Below are positions 6,324 through 12,222 of a stretch of 12,404 nucleotides of DNA, in pieces. Under the pieces are notes generated by a model. It was given only the letters and a program-made list of their open reading frames with translations. It was not told the origin of the DNA and made no database searches. How positions within the stretch are numbered: the stretch's first letter is position 1; every line of letters begins with the position of its first letter. A program made the position numbers and the translations under genes. The stretch comes from Nanobdellota archaeon (lineage in GTDB: Archaea > Nanobdellota > Nanobdellia > Pacearchaeales > GW2011-AR1), in assembly GCA_018901375.1 (NCBI GenBank), contig JAHIEP010000045.1:1-12404 (forward strand), given 5' to 3'.

Positions 6324-6325
6324 AT

Positions 6326-7384
6326 ATGAAAGAAATAGAAAAAGTTCCAGCAAAAATAAAACATAAACCAGAAGATTTCATAGTAGAAGAAATCGGAGAC
6401 AAATGGATTTGCACCGTAGAACCTACCACCAACCACCGACCACCGACCACCGAAAACAGCAACGCTGTTTTCTTATGGTGCGAACTAGAAAAGAAAAACA
6501 TTGATCACTTCAGAGCTATAGAAGAAATATCAACAGCACTCCAAACAAGAGAAATAGGATACGCCGGCTCAAAAGACAAACGAGCCTGGACCTCCCAAAG
6601 AATTTCAATATTCAAACCAAACATAGAACTAGTAAAAAATTTCAGCCACCCAGACATCATTCTAAAAAATTTCAAATGGAACAAGCGAAAAATAAAAATA
6701 GGTTACCTCGACGGAAACCACTTCAAAATCACACTAAGAGACATAGATAAAAAAGACGCCATGACAATAACAAAACAAATAAGAAACCTAGAGTGGTTCC
6801 CAAATTACTTCGGCTCACAAAGATTCGGAATAAACCAAGGCAACGTAAAAATAGGAAAACTCCTTCTAAAAAGAAAATGGGCAGAAGCCCTAAAAGAAAT
6901 CAACGGACAAGAATCAAACGACCCTTTATCGTCGCTAAAAAAAATAAACAGAAAAAATATGCTCATGTATATCAACTCAGTCCAATCAAAAATATTCAAC
7001 GACATACTAGAACAAGCCCTAGAAGAAAATATTAAATTTAAACTAACGACTAATAGCCAACGGTTAACAGCTAACAAACAAGAACCCAGTTCGTGTTTGC
7101 TAATGGGCTACAACACAAGATTTTTCAGCGGAAGATTAGGCGAGATAGAACAACAAATCCTAACAGCCCACAACCTAACCCTAGAAAACTTCAACATAAA
7201 AGAGCTCCCGTTCCTAAGAATGAAAGGCTCCTTCAGAAAAGCAGTAACCGAAATAAAAGACCTAGAAATAGAAACATCCGACGACGACGAATTCCCAGGC
7301 TCAAAAAAAATCTACCTAGCCTTCACTCTCCCATCCGGAACTTATGCCACAACATTCCTAGAAAATTTCTTCATACTTAACTAA
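6326..7384 (+). CDS. truD: tRNA pseudouridine synthase D (TruD), with two in-frame repeat-derived insertions
   Basis: Isomerises a uridine to pseudouridine in tRNA (position 13 in bacteria; Pus7-type site). 352 aa from the ATG; an in-frame TTG 27 nt upstream falls inside a hairpin and is less likely. Visible family motifs: EDFIVEEIGDK near the N-terminus; GYAGSKDKRAW at 78-88 with the catalytic Asp84; NYFGSQRFG at 160-168; FLRMKGSFRKA near 296-306; and LPSGTYATTFLENFF close to the C-terminus. Residues about 32-48 (PTTNHRPPTTENSNAV core) and 240-259 (TTNSQRLTANKQEPSS core) are encoded by degenerate DNA repeats plus hairpins, and sit where other TruD proteins have shorter loops. The reading frame is kept, so the enzyme is probably functional. 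It converges on relE with 1 bp between the genes. Confidence 0.93.
   Translation: MKEIEKVPAKIKHKPEDFIVEEIGDKWICTVEPTTNHRPPTTENSNAVFLWCELEKKNIDHFRAIEEISTALQTREIGYAGSKDKRAWTSQRISIFKPNIELVKNFSHPDIILKNFKWNKRKIKIGYLDGNHFKITLRDIDKKDAMTITKQIRNLEWFPNYFGSQRFGINQGNVKIGKLLLKRKWAEALKEINGQESNDPLSSLKKINRKNMLMYINSVQSKIFNDILEQALEENIKFKLTTNSQRLTANKQEPSSCLLMGYNTRFFSGRLGEIEQQILTAHNLTLENFNIKELPFLRMKGSFRKAVTEIKDLEIETSDDDEFPGSKKIYLAFTLPSGTYATTFLENFFILN
6421..6472. repeat. ACCACCG repeat plus perfect triloop hairpin inside truD
   Basis: ACCTACCACCAACC followed by CACCGACCACCGACCACCG, then a perfect stem-loop with arms GAAAACAGC (6452-6460) and GCTGTTTTC (6464-6472), loop AAC. Frame is maintained through it. It resembles the repeat-plus-hairpin at 1278-1334. 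Confidence 0.85.
7041..7099. repeat. CTAAC-type repeat plus hairpin inside truD
   Basis: Degenerate units CTAACGA, CTAATAG, CCAACGG, TTAACAG and CTAAC run over 7042-7075. A stem-loop follows with arms CAAACAAGAAC (7075-7085) and GTTCGTGTTTG (7089-7099), 10 of 11 pairs, loop CCA. It is translated in frame as part of TruD, with a different repeat unit but the same architecture as 6421-6472. Confidence 0.8.
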
Positions 7385-7385
7385 A

Positions 7386-7634
7386 TTAATTATACGCATT
7401 TTTTCTAAACCTTATAGCCCGAACAAACAACTTGTCTTCATTAAATAAATAATCAACAAAAAGTCTAAAGTGTCCAATTCTTATTTTACCATAGCCTTTC
7501 CCCTCTAACCTTTCTATATATCTCATAGGTTCATCTTTAACAACATTCATCTTTCTAACAATTCTTTCACTACTCTTCCCATCCAACTTTTCAAGAAACT
7601 TTACAGAATTTTCCGACCACTCAAGAATCCCCAT
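7386..7634 (-). CDS. relE: RelE/ParE-family toxin
   Basis: 82 aa starting MGILEWSENSVKFLEKLDGK. It has the RelE fold pattern: an N-terminal strand, two helices (SVKFLEKLDGKSSERIVRKM), the motif P(M)RYIERLEGKGYGKIRIG, then the core strands HFRLFVDYL and LFVRAIRFRKNAYN. Family members are mRNA interferases or gyrase inhibitors; I cannot say which from the sequence. It overlaps the antitoxin by 14 nt (ATG at 7634 inside the antitoxin's last codons), so the two are translationally coupled. The TTG two codons upstream is a weaker alternative start. Length is typical. Only 1 bp separates its stop from that of truD. Confidence 0.92.
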   Translation of the reverse strand: MGILEWSENSVKFLEKLDGKSSERIVRKMNVVKDEPMRYIERLEGKGYGKIRIGHFRLFVDYLFNEDKLFVRAIRFRKNAYN

Positions 7635-7842
7635 CCACAAACCTCTTCATAACTTCCTCGTGGCTAATCATATCTCGACCATCACAATCCCTAGAGTCTT
7701 CAATCTCTTTCTCAACATCCTCGCTGACCTCCAGCCCACATTCATCATCAATCAAAATATCTTTCACATCTTCTATCTCAATTTTTATCGTCAAAATATC
7801 CCTCTCCAACCTATTCAATTTATCTAATATTATTTGTTCCAT
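7621..7842 (-). CDS. relB: RelB-type antitoxin
   Basis: 73 aa, acidic and largely helical. It begins with a leucine/isoleucine heptad-like coiled coil (MEQIILDKLNRLERDILTIK). A Glu/Asp-rich centre leads to a C-terminal segment ISHEEVMKRFVDG, the typical toxin-binding ending of archaeal antitoxins found next to RelE. It would neutralise the RelE protein encoded directly downstream and overlapping it. As in other such pairs it is expected to bind its own promoter, but no operator can be identified here. A weak TATA-like CTTAAAAATT lies about 25 nt upstream of the ATG, in the 87-bp spacer shared with the divergent VIT1-like gene. Confidence 0.85.
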   Translation of the reverse strand: MEQIILDKLNRLERDILTIKIEIEDVKDILIDDECGLEVSEDVEKEIEDSRDCDGRDMISHEEVMKRFVDGDS

Positions 7843-7900
7843 ACCAAATCATACAATTACAAATTTTTAAGTCTTTCTATATCAGAAATCGCACATTAAA

Positions 7901-7909
7901 TTAATAAAC
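7901..7909 (+). promoter_or_regulatory. TATA-like box of the VIT1-like gene
   Basis: TTAATAAAC within an A/T-rich run, centred about 25 nt upstream of the ATG at 7930. The match to the archaeal consensus is weaker than for most other genes here. Confidence 0.45.
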
Positions 7910-7929
7910 CATTTAATCTTAACACACGA

Positions 7930-8406
7930 ATGAGACAATCCATAAAAACCGGAATCAGCTTCGGTCTAACTTCTGGAATTATAACAACACTCGGAGTCAT
8001 GATAGGATTAGACACTGGAACAAACCTCCGAATCGCAGTCATCGGCGGAATCCTAACCGTAGCAATCGCAGACGCATTCTCCGACGCACTCGGCATCCAC
8101 ATCTCTGAAGAATCCTCAAAAAAAAATTCCCACAAATCAATCTGGGAAGCAACCATAGCAACCTTCTTCACAAAATTAATAATAGCATTATCTTTCCTCA
8201 TACCCATCTTCCTTTTCGATTTAGCGACGGCAATAAAAATAAATATAGCATGGGGAATCCTTCTAATTGCTTCATTCAATTACTACATAGCAAAAGCAAG
8301 AAAAGAAAAACCTCTGACAATAATCTCAGAACACTTAGCCATCACAATAATTGTAATCATAACAACATTCTTCCTAGGCAAATTCATAGCATTCTACTTC
8401 GCATAA
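7930..8406 (+). CDS. VIT1/CCC1-family-like membrane transporter
   Basis: 158 aa, with about five hydrophobic segments at roughly 7-27, 33-53, 76-97, 104-121 and 136-156. The first two helices and their connection (GLTSGIITTLGVMIGL, IAVIGGILTVAIADAFSDAL, then GIHISEES) match the N-terminal part of VIT1/CCC1 (PF01988) proteins, which move Fe2+ or Mn2+ across membranes. It is shorter than classical VIT1 (about 200-250 aa) and lacks the cytosolic metal-binding domain, as small archaeal members do. The substrate cannot be read from the sequence. It is divergent from relBE and convergent with the large surface protein gene. Confidence 0.8.
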   Translation: MRQSIKTGISFGLTSGIITTLGVMIGLDTGTNLRIAVIGGILTVAIADAFSDALGIHISEESSKKNSHKSIWEATIATFFTKLIIALSFLIPIFLFDLATAIKINIAWGILLIASFNYYIAKARKEKPLTIISEHLAITIIVIITTFFLGKFIAFYFA

Positions 8407-8420
8407 AAATAGGGATCGAA

Positions 8421-8440
8421 CTCTCGGCCGAAACCGAGAG
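8421..8440. other. Stem-loop between convergent genes
   Basis: Perfect 7-bp arms CTCTCGG (8421-8427) and CCGAGAG (8434-8440) enclose CCGAAA. It lies in the 70-bp gap between the stops of the VIT1-like gene and the surface protein gene. It could serve as an mRNA 3' structure for either gene; no long T-run follows on either strand. The surroundings superficially look like a tRNA, which I rejected. Confidence 0.6.
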
Positions 8441-8476
8441 CCTGATAAAATAAAGCAGAATTCTACCCTTAAAAAT

Positions 8477-9946
8477 CTATTCTTTTTTAGGCAACCCCAA
8501 CTCCTTAATATACTTCCTAACTAAAAGATTACTTTTCTCGTTACTTCTACCAGATTCTATAACCCCACCACTTTTCATATTCTTAAACACAAAATAAACA
8601 ACAGCGACGAGAATACCTAAAAACAAAACGATACCAAGAATCCACCAAAGCAAAGCATAGCTCTTTTTTTCCTCATCATCATCAGCACTCTCATTCGAAG
8701 ATACATTCAAATCCAAATCATATTCGGGAGTAATATAAGTAACATTTTCATCCTCCCCAAAAACATAAATCCAATTACTATCTCGCGAAGCCCTTCCATC
8801 AGAAGCAGAAATCAAAAACTTCCCTACAGTATATCCATTCGTAAAATTCACTATCACATAATCATCTACAATAAGGACACTAACATTTTCTAAACTTTTA
8901 GCCGTATATATTAACACATCTCCATCAGAATCATTAAAATATCCACTAAGAAAAAACCCAGTCCAATCGCCAACAACAACAACAGGCGGAAACCCCTTCA
9001 ACAAATTTGGTCGATCATTTGGAAGGTAATAACTAACATTAAAATAATTCGAATAGTAATTAGCCGTCCCATTACTAACATACAATCTAAAAAGCCGACC
9101 CCCAAAAAAATCATCCTGAGGAAAAAAACTCACAACCCCAGCTCCATCGACGCTATAATTAATATAAGTAGCATTTGCATTGCCAATAGACAAAATCTCC
9201 ACGCCGAAACCACCACCATCAAAATAATCATTCCAATTAAAAGCAGTATCCCATCCCCCTCCACTCGGAAATTCATAATCAGCTATCTCACCAAGAAAAC
9301 CAACAAAACTCGGAACAAGAACAGTCCTAACATCAACAAAATAAACATACCCAATATCTCCTCCAACTCCCGCAGCCAAGACCTCCTGATAATCAGAACC
9401 AGAAGCACCAAGTCTCTCTTCGTATAAATAATTACTTCCAGACAATTCAAAATCACCAACGACAAATTCAAAAATTCCAGCAAAAATATCACCAGCCCCA
9501 ACAGCGTCGACAACATTCCACAAAATAAAATCGTAACCACTCGTATCCGAAACATAACTATACAAATCGCCATAATTATCAAGAGCCATAATCGCATCGT
9601 AATCATCCAAAGTCAAATTCATATAAACCCCATCAACTTCAGACACATTCATATCCTCATTCTCATAAAATTTCCCAAACAAATAATAAACCTCGCCAGC
9701 GTCACCCTTTATCGCAAAATAAGAATTACAATCTGTACCGGTCCCATTATAAAAAATCTCAACCCCAGAAGAACTCTCAACAAAAACCGAATCCCACAGT
9801 CTCGAGATATTCCCACCACAATCATTAACCACAGCCCCACCATCCCAGACAACATTTCCACCAATTTTACTTTCAAAAATATAAACCAAACCCAAAGCAA
9901 ACACTAAAATTAATCCTACCGCTAAATAATCCCTCTTCAACCTCAT
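8477..9946 (-). CDS. Large surface-anchored protein with cadherin-like modules
   Basis: 489 aa from the ATG at 9946, chosen because a strong TATA box lies about 25 nt upstream; the longer frame back to 10018 would run through that promoter. An N-terminal hydrophobic segment (about 7-24, LAVGLILVFALGLVYIF) is a signal peptide or anchor. The ectodomain is rich in Tyr, Asp and Gly, with about a dozen N-x-S/T sequons. Residues about 210-310 and 310-396 are two cadherin/dystroglycan-like beta modules; the second shows FNDSDGDVLIYTA and FLISASDGRASRDSNWIYV. An acidic linker leads to a transmembrane helix (about 430-455) and a basic 34-residue cytoplasmic tail. An adhesion or envelope role is inference. 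The composition partly reflects the G/T-rich coding strand. Confidence 0.88.
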   Translation of the reverse strand: MRLKRDYLAVGLILVFALGLVYIFESKIGGNVVWDGGAVVNDCGGNISRLWDSVFVESSSGVEIFYNGTGTDCNSYFAIKGDAGEVYYLFGKFYENEDMNVSEVDGVYMNLTLDDYDAIMALDNYGDLYSYVSDTSGYDFILWNVVDAVGAGDIFAGIFEFVVGDFELSGSNYLYEERLGASGSDYQEVLAAGVGGDIGYVYFVDVRTVLVPSFVGFLGEIADYEFPSGGGWDTAFNWNDYFDGGGFGVEILSIGNANATYINYSVDGAGVVSFFPQDDFFGGRLFRLYVSNGTANYYSNYFNVSYYLPNDRPNLLKGFPPVVVVGDWTGFFLSGYFNDSDGDVLIYTAKSLENVSVLIVDDYVIVNFTNGYTVGKFLISASDGRASRDSNWIYVFGEDENVTYITPEYDLDLNVSSNESADDDEEKKSYALLWWILGIVLFLGILVAVVYFVFKNMKSGGVIESGRSNEKSNLLVRKYIKELGLPKKE

Positions 9947-9966
9947 CAATTTAACAGCAAAGAATA

Positions 9967-9975
9967 TTATATAAA
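9967..9975 (-). promoter_or_regulatory. TATA box of the surface protein gene
   Basis: TTTATATAA on the minus strand, centred about 25 nt upstream of the ATG at 9946. Directly upstream on that strand is a GGGTGGGGGAATA block shared with the IS end and the tRNA-Tyr 3' end. Confidence 0.75.
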
Positions 9976-9979
9976 TATT

Positions 9980-9997
9980 CCCCCACCCAGTGTCGAG
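9980..9997 (-). repeat. Sequence resembling the tRNA-Tyr 3' end, copy 1
   Basis: 15 of 18 bases match the T-arm/acceptor portion of the tRNA-Tyr gene at 10072-10089, in the same orientation. It stands just upstream of the surface protein promoter. Confidence 0.5.
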
Positions 9998-10027
9998 GCC
10001 GAGCAAAGCAAAGGTCATCCCTGTGGG

Positions 10028-10066
10028 AAACTGGGCCAGTTTATTCTGGGAAATTTCGAAGAAATT
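10028..10066. other. Two stem-loops downstream of tRNA-Tyr
   Basis: Arms AAACTGG (10028-10034) and CCAGTTT (10036-10042) enclose a single G. Arms AATTTC (10052-10057) and GAAATT (10061-10066) enclose GAA. They immediately follow the tRNA on its coding strand and could take part in 3' processing or termination. The first also shares AACTGGGCCA with the tRNA T-stem region at 10089-10098. Confidence 0.6.
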
Positions 10067-10069
10067 CTA

Positions 10070-10140
10070 TCCCCCCACCCAGAATCGAACTGGGCCACAG
10101 CGGGTTACAGCCGCCTGCTCTACCAATGAGCTATGGGAGG
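10070..10140 (-). tRNA. tRNA-Tyr (anticodon GTA)
   Basis: 71 nt on the minus strand with a complete cloverleaf. The acceptor CCTCCCA pairs with TGGGGGG (7 bp, one G-T); discriminator A73 is included and CCA is not encoded. The D-stem GCTC/GAGC has loop ATTGGTA. The anticodon stem GGCGG/CCGCT has loop CTGTAAC, giving anticodon GTA at 10106-10108. The variable region is 4 nt (GTGG). The T-stem CCCAG/CTGGG has loop TTCGATT. The C1-G72 pair with A73 is the archaeal/eukaryotic tyrosine identity set. No intron. Confidence 0.96.
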
Positions 10141-10162
10141 ATAATTTAATCTAACAGATTAT

Positions 10163-10172
10163 CCTTATAAAG
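10163..10172 (-). promoter_or_regulatory. TATA box of tRNA-Tyr
   Basis: CTTTATAAGG on the minus strand, centred about 28 nt upstream of tRNA position 1. The surrounding 19 bp (10153-10171) recur exactly at 10669-10687. Confidence 0.7.
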
Positions 10173-10182
10173 TTTTAGATAT

Positions 10183-10200
10183 CTCCCATCCAGAATCGAA
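10183..10200 (-). repeat. tRNA-Tyr 3'-end relic, copy 2
   Basis: 16 of 18 bases match 10072-10089 (acceptor 3' strand and T-loop of tRNA-Tyr), same orientation, located directly upstream of the intact tRNA's promoter. The rest of a tRNA is not recognisable beyond it. Confidence 0.65.
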
Positions 10201-10212
10201 TGTGACATACAA

Positions 10213-10623
10213 TCAGATAGATAAAATCATACTCACAAATTCTTCTCCAGAAATTTTTTGACTTCTCCATGTTCCAGCTAAAAATTCAGAACCCCTAAGA
10301 TATCCAAATTGAAAATCACCAGATCTTCCGTGAAAAATTCTATCAATCATGCCAACTCCTCTAATTCTTCCAGCCTTAAGTTTCAAAAGATAATTAATAA
10401 TTTTAAACCTAGCAACTATCTTAAATCGACACTCTTTTTCAAACAAATTTTTCAACCCCATCTTAGCCAATTGTCCAAGTCTTTTTTCAGATTTAAAATC
10501 TCTTTCCAGTCCCAAGCCACCCAACAATATAATCAAATTTTTATAATCTTTTTTAGAAAAATCTTTAATAACAACATGGTACCCCATTCTCGGATCATAC
10601 ATTTCAATTTTCTCAATTTTCAT
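10213..10623 (-). CDS. Hypothetical protein, 136 aa
   Basis: Starts MKIEKIEMYDPRMGYHVVIK at the ATG at 10623. A TTG-initiated version would add 15 residues but has no better promoter spacing. Basic, soluble, mixed alpha/beta: an N-terminal strand pair, an LIILLGGLGLERDF segment, a Lys-rich helical centre (LGQLAKMGLKNLFEKE), and a C-terminal RIFHGRSGDFQFGYLRGSEF then ISGEEFVSMILSI. I recognise no family. Codon use is less G/T-biased than that of the other minus-strand genes, hinting at a different origin. It lies between a tRNA-Tyr relic downstream and a copy of the tRNA promoter upstream. Its own TATA candidate (the TTTATAA copy near 10681-10687) would give a leader of about 35 nt. Confidence 0.6.
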   Translation of the reverse strand: MKIEKIEMYDPRMGYHVVIKDFSKKDYKNLIILLGGLGLERDFKSEKRLGQLAKMGLKNLFEKECRFKIVARFKIINYLLKLKAGRIRGVGMIDRIFHGRSGDFQFGYLRGSEFLAGTWRSQKISGEEFVSMILSI

Positions 10624-10668
10624 TTTAAACTTATAGCCACAAGCCACAAAGGGGAGTTCACAAAACAA

Positions 10669-10687
10669 AACAGATTATCCTTATAAA
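10669..10687 (-). repeat. Exact 19-bp copy of the tRNA-Tyr promoter region
   Basis: AACAGATTATCCTTATAAA (+ strand) is identical to 10153-10171, including the TATA box. It may drive the 136-aa gene. It touches the left end of the IS element. Confidence 0.8.
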
Positions 10688-10716
10688 TATTCCCCCACCC
10701 TGTACCTGCTTACACC
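10687..10716 (+). repeat. Left terminal inverted repeat of the IS
   Basis: Begins ATATTCCCCC and ends GTACCTGCTTACACC (10702-10716); matches the reverse complement of 12223-12252 at 26 of 30 positions. Confidence 0.85.
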
Positions 10717-10770
10717 CTCATCTAAATTCTAATTAGTTAACATTTACCTCTACATAATGTCAGAAAAACA

Positions 10771-10778
10771 TTTAAATA
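10771..10778 (+). promoter_or_regulatory. TATA box of the IS operon
   Basis: TTTAAATA centred about 25 nt upstream of the DUF2080-type start codon, directly before the palindrome at 10780-10800. Confidence 0.65.
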
Positions 10779-10779
10779 G

Positions 10780-10800
10780 TGTAGTTACATTGTAACTACA
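10780..10800. promoter_or_regulatory. Perfect palindrome at the IS operon transcription start, candidate operator
   Basis: Arms TGTAGTTACA (10780-10789) and TGTAACTACA (10791-10800) around a single T. It fills the space between the TATA box and the ATG, whose A is its last base. A protein bound here would block initiation, so autoregulation by the small IS protein is a reasonable inference. Confidence 0.6.
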
Positions 10801-10937
10801 TGAAAACGAAGATAGATATGAAATTAAAAGGATACGAAGCTGTTGAAAAAGTTGCTCAAGCTGGAGGAAACAGCGCCAGAGTTTATGTTCCAAAACATTG
10901 GGAAGGTAAGAAAGTAAAAGTTATCCTCTTAGAATAA
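10800..10937 (+). CDS. DUF2080-type transposon-encoded small protein
   Basis: 45 aa. After MKTKIDMKLKGYEAVEKVAQ the core reads GGNSARVYVPKHWEGKKVKV, then ILLE. This matches archaeal DUF2080 proteins (PF09853), which lie beside transposases and have a pattern like V-P-GN(S/G)A-VYVPK-W-GK-VKV-LL. The short beta-rich form with VYVPKHW resembles AbrB-type swapped-hairpin DNA-binding domains, so a role as transposition accessory or repressor is plausible but inferred. Its stop is 1 nt before the transposase ATG, so both lie in one operon. A TATA box at about -25 and a palindrome at the start indicate a regulated leaderless mRNA. Confidence 0.85.
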   Translation: MKTKIDMKLKGYEAVEKVAQAGGNSARVYVPKHWEGKKVKVILLE

Positions 10938-10938
10938 A

Positions 10939-12219
10939 ATGAATGAACAAGAATTTGAAACAATTATAGAAGAGAAAAACAAAATTATAGAACAACAACA
11001 AATTAAAATTAATCAATTAGAGAGACGATTATTGGCTTATGAAAATGCACATACCCCTCCAAGCTTATCAAAAAAGAAAAGGATTCCAAGAGATTCTTCA
11101 GGAAAGTTAGGTGCTCCAATAGGACATCCAAAACATGAAAGAGCTGAGCCAAAAATTGATGAAGAAATTATTTATCCGATAAATGACATCTGTCCTTTTT
11201 GTAATACTTTATTAGATTCAAAAGAAATATTGGAAGTTATCGAGGAGGAAATTCCAGACATGAAAGAGGTTAAGGGTATTAAGCATTTGATAGAATGGAG
11301 TAATTGTCCTAATTGTAAAAGAAGAGTGATTGCAAAGAACAGCGCTCCTACCACCAGATTTGGACCAAATCTCAAATCAAAAATCACATTGCTCAAACAC
11401 GATGATAGATTGCCTTTGAGAAAAGTCGAACAATCACTTTTAAGAGACCATAATTTTATAATTTCTAATTCTGGAATAATGAAAGTAATTAGACAAGTTG
11501 CTGAAAAATTAAAGGAGCCTTATTATGAAATTGTAAAAAAGATTCGGTCCTCAAATTATGTTTATGTCGACGAGACAAGCTACAAACTTAATGGAGAAAA
11601 TTGGTGGCTCTGGACATTTGTTTATGAAGATATTGTTTTGTTTGTGATTAGAAAATCTCGTTCTAAAGCTGTGGTCGAAGAGATACTCGGAAAAGAGTAC
11701 AAAGGAATAATTGTTTGCGATGGCTGGAAGGTTTATGAACAATTTACTTCAAGACTGCAAAGATGCTGGGCTCATCTCTTGAGGGAAAGTTTTCATCTTA
11801 AGGAGAAGTATAATGGATTTGAAAAATACCATAATCAATTGAAAAATATTTTTGATAGAATAATCCAAGTTAGATTAAAACCTCCTGCTGTCGAGGAAAG
11901 ATTGTCGATAATCGAGGAATTAAAAATTGAAATATTAGAACTTGTAAGGAGAATTAAGTTCGAGGAGAATTATAAGAAATTTGCTACCACCGTCGAGAAT
12001 GGACTCGATTATTGGTTTACTTGTTTAGAGCATCTAGAGGTCGAGCCAACTAATAATTATGCTGAACAAGCATTAAGGGAGTTGATTGTGCAAAGGAAGA
12101 TTATGGGAGGACTCCGATCTGAAAAAGGAGCGGAGACATTAGAGGTTGTTTCTACCATGATTACAACTTGGAAGAAGCAAAAAAAACCGTTAATGGAAAC
12201 TATGAAGTTGTATGTTTGA
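10939..12219 (+). CDS. IS66-like DDE transposase
   Basis: 426 aa catalysing cut and rejoin of the element ends. An N-terminal coiled coil (about 5-35, EEKNKIIEQQQIKINQLERR) is followed by a basic GAPIGHPKHER segment. A zinc-binding region has CPFC (85-88) and CPNC (123-126), then a helix-turn-helix-like stretch (LRKVEQSLLRDHNFIISNSG). The catalytic triad is visible: D211 in VYVDETSYKLNGENWWLW, D261 in IIVCDGWKVYEQF, and E376 in PTNNYAEQALRELIVQRKIMG. The RCWAHLLRE segment is also typical of the IS66-type catalytic domain. All motifs are intact and there is no frameshift, so it is likely active. It uses AT-rich, G-over-C codons unlike its neighbours. The right inverted repeat begins 3 bp after its stop. 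Confidence 0.95.
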   Translation: MNEQEFETIIEEKNKIIEQQQIKINQLERRLLAYENAHTPPSLSKKKRIPRDSSGKLGAPIGHPKHERAEPKIDEEIIYPINDICPFCNTLLDSKEILEVIEEEIPDMKEVKGIKHLIEWSNCPNCKRRVIAKNSAPTTRFGPNLKSKITLLKHDDRLPLRKVEQSLLRDHNFIISNSGIMKVIRQVAEKLKEPYYEIVKKIRSSNYVYVDETSYKLNGENWWLWTFVYEDIVLFVIRKSRSKAVVEEILGKEYKGIIVCDGWKVYEQFTSRLQRCWAHLLRESFHLKEKYNGFEKYHNQLKNIFDRIIQVRLKPPAVEERLSIIEELKIEILELVRRIKFEENYKKFATTVENGLDYWFTCLEHLEVEPTNNYAEQALRELIVQRKIMGGLRSEKGAETLEVVSTMITTWKKQKKPLMETMKLYV

Positions 12220-12222
12220 TTT

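Noticed and set aside
6299..6325. TTG start for truD nine codons upstream
   Set aside because: These codons fall inside the perfect hairpins, and family similarity begins only after the ATG at 6326.
6793..7380. Additional frames overlapping truD on both strands
   Set aside because: All lie inside the intact truD frame, are Lys/Arg/Asn-rich shadows and have no motifs.
8411..8465. tRNA-like sequence on the minus strand (GGTAGAATTCTGC ... long-arm-like hairpin ... GTTCGATCC)
   Set aside because: It has a TTCGATC loop and a hairpin like a type II variable arm, but no matching T-stem, D-stem or acceptor stem can be paired, so at most it is a chance or heavily decayed resemblance.
9947..10018. 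Longer N-terminus (24 residues) for the surface protein
   Set aside because: The extension would be encoded by the TATA box and the tRNA-end-like repeat; starting at 9946 gives a clean signal/anchor segment and normal promoter spacing.
10070..10200. attL/attR pair of an integrative element at tRNA-Tyr
   Set aside because: The two 3'-end copies are only about 110 bp apart and enclose nothing but the tRNA body and its promoter; there is no integrase gene in the window.
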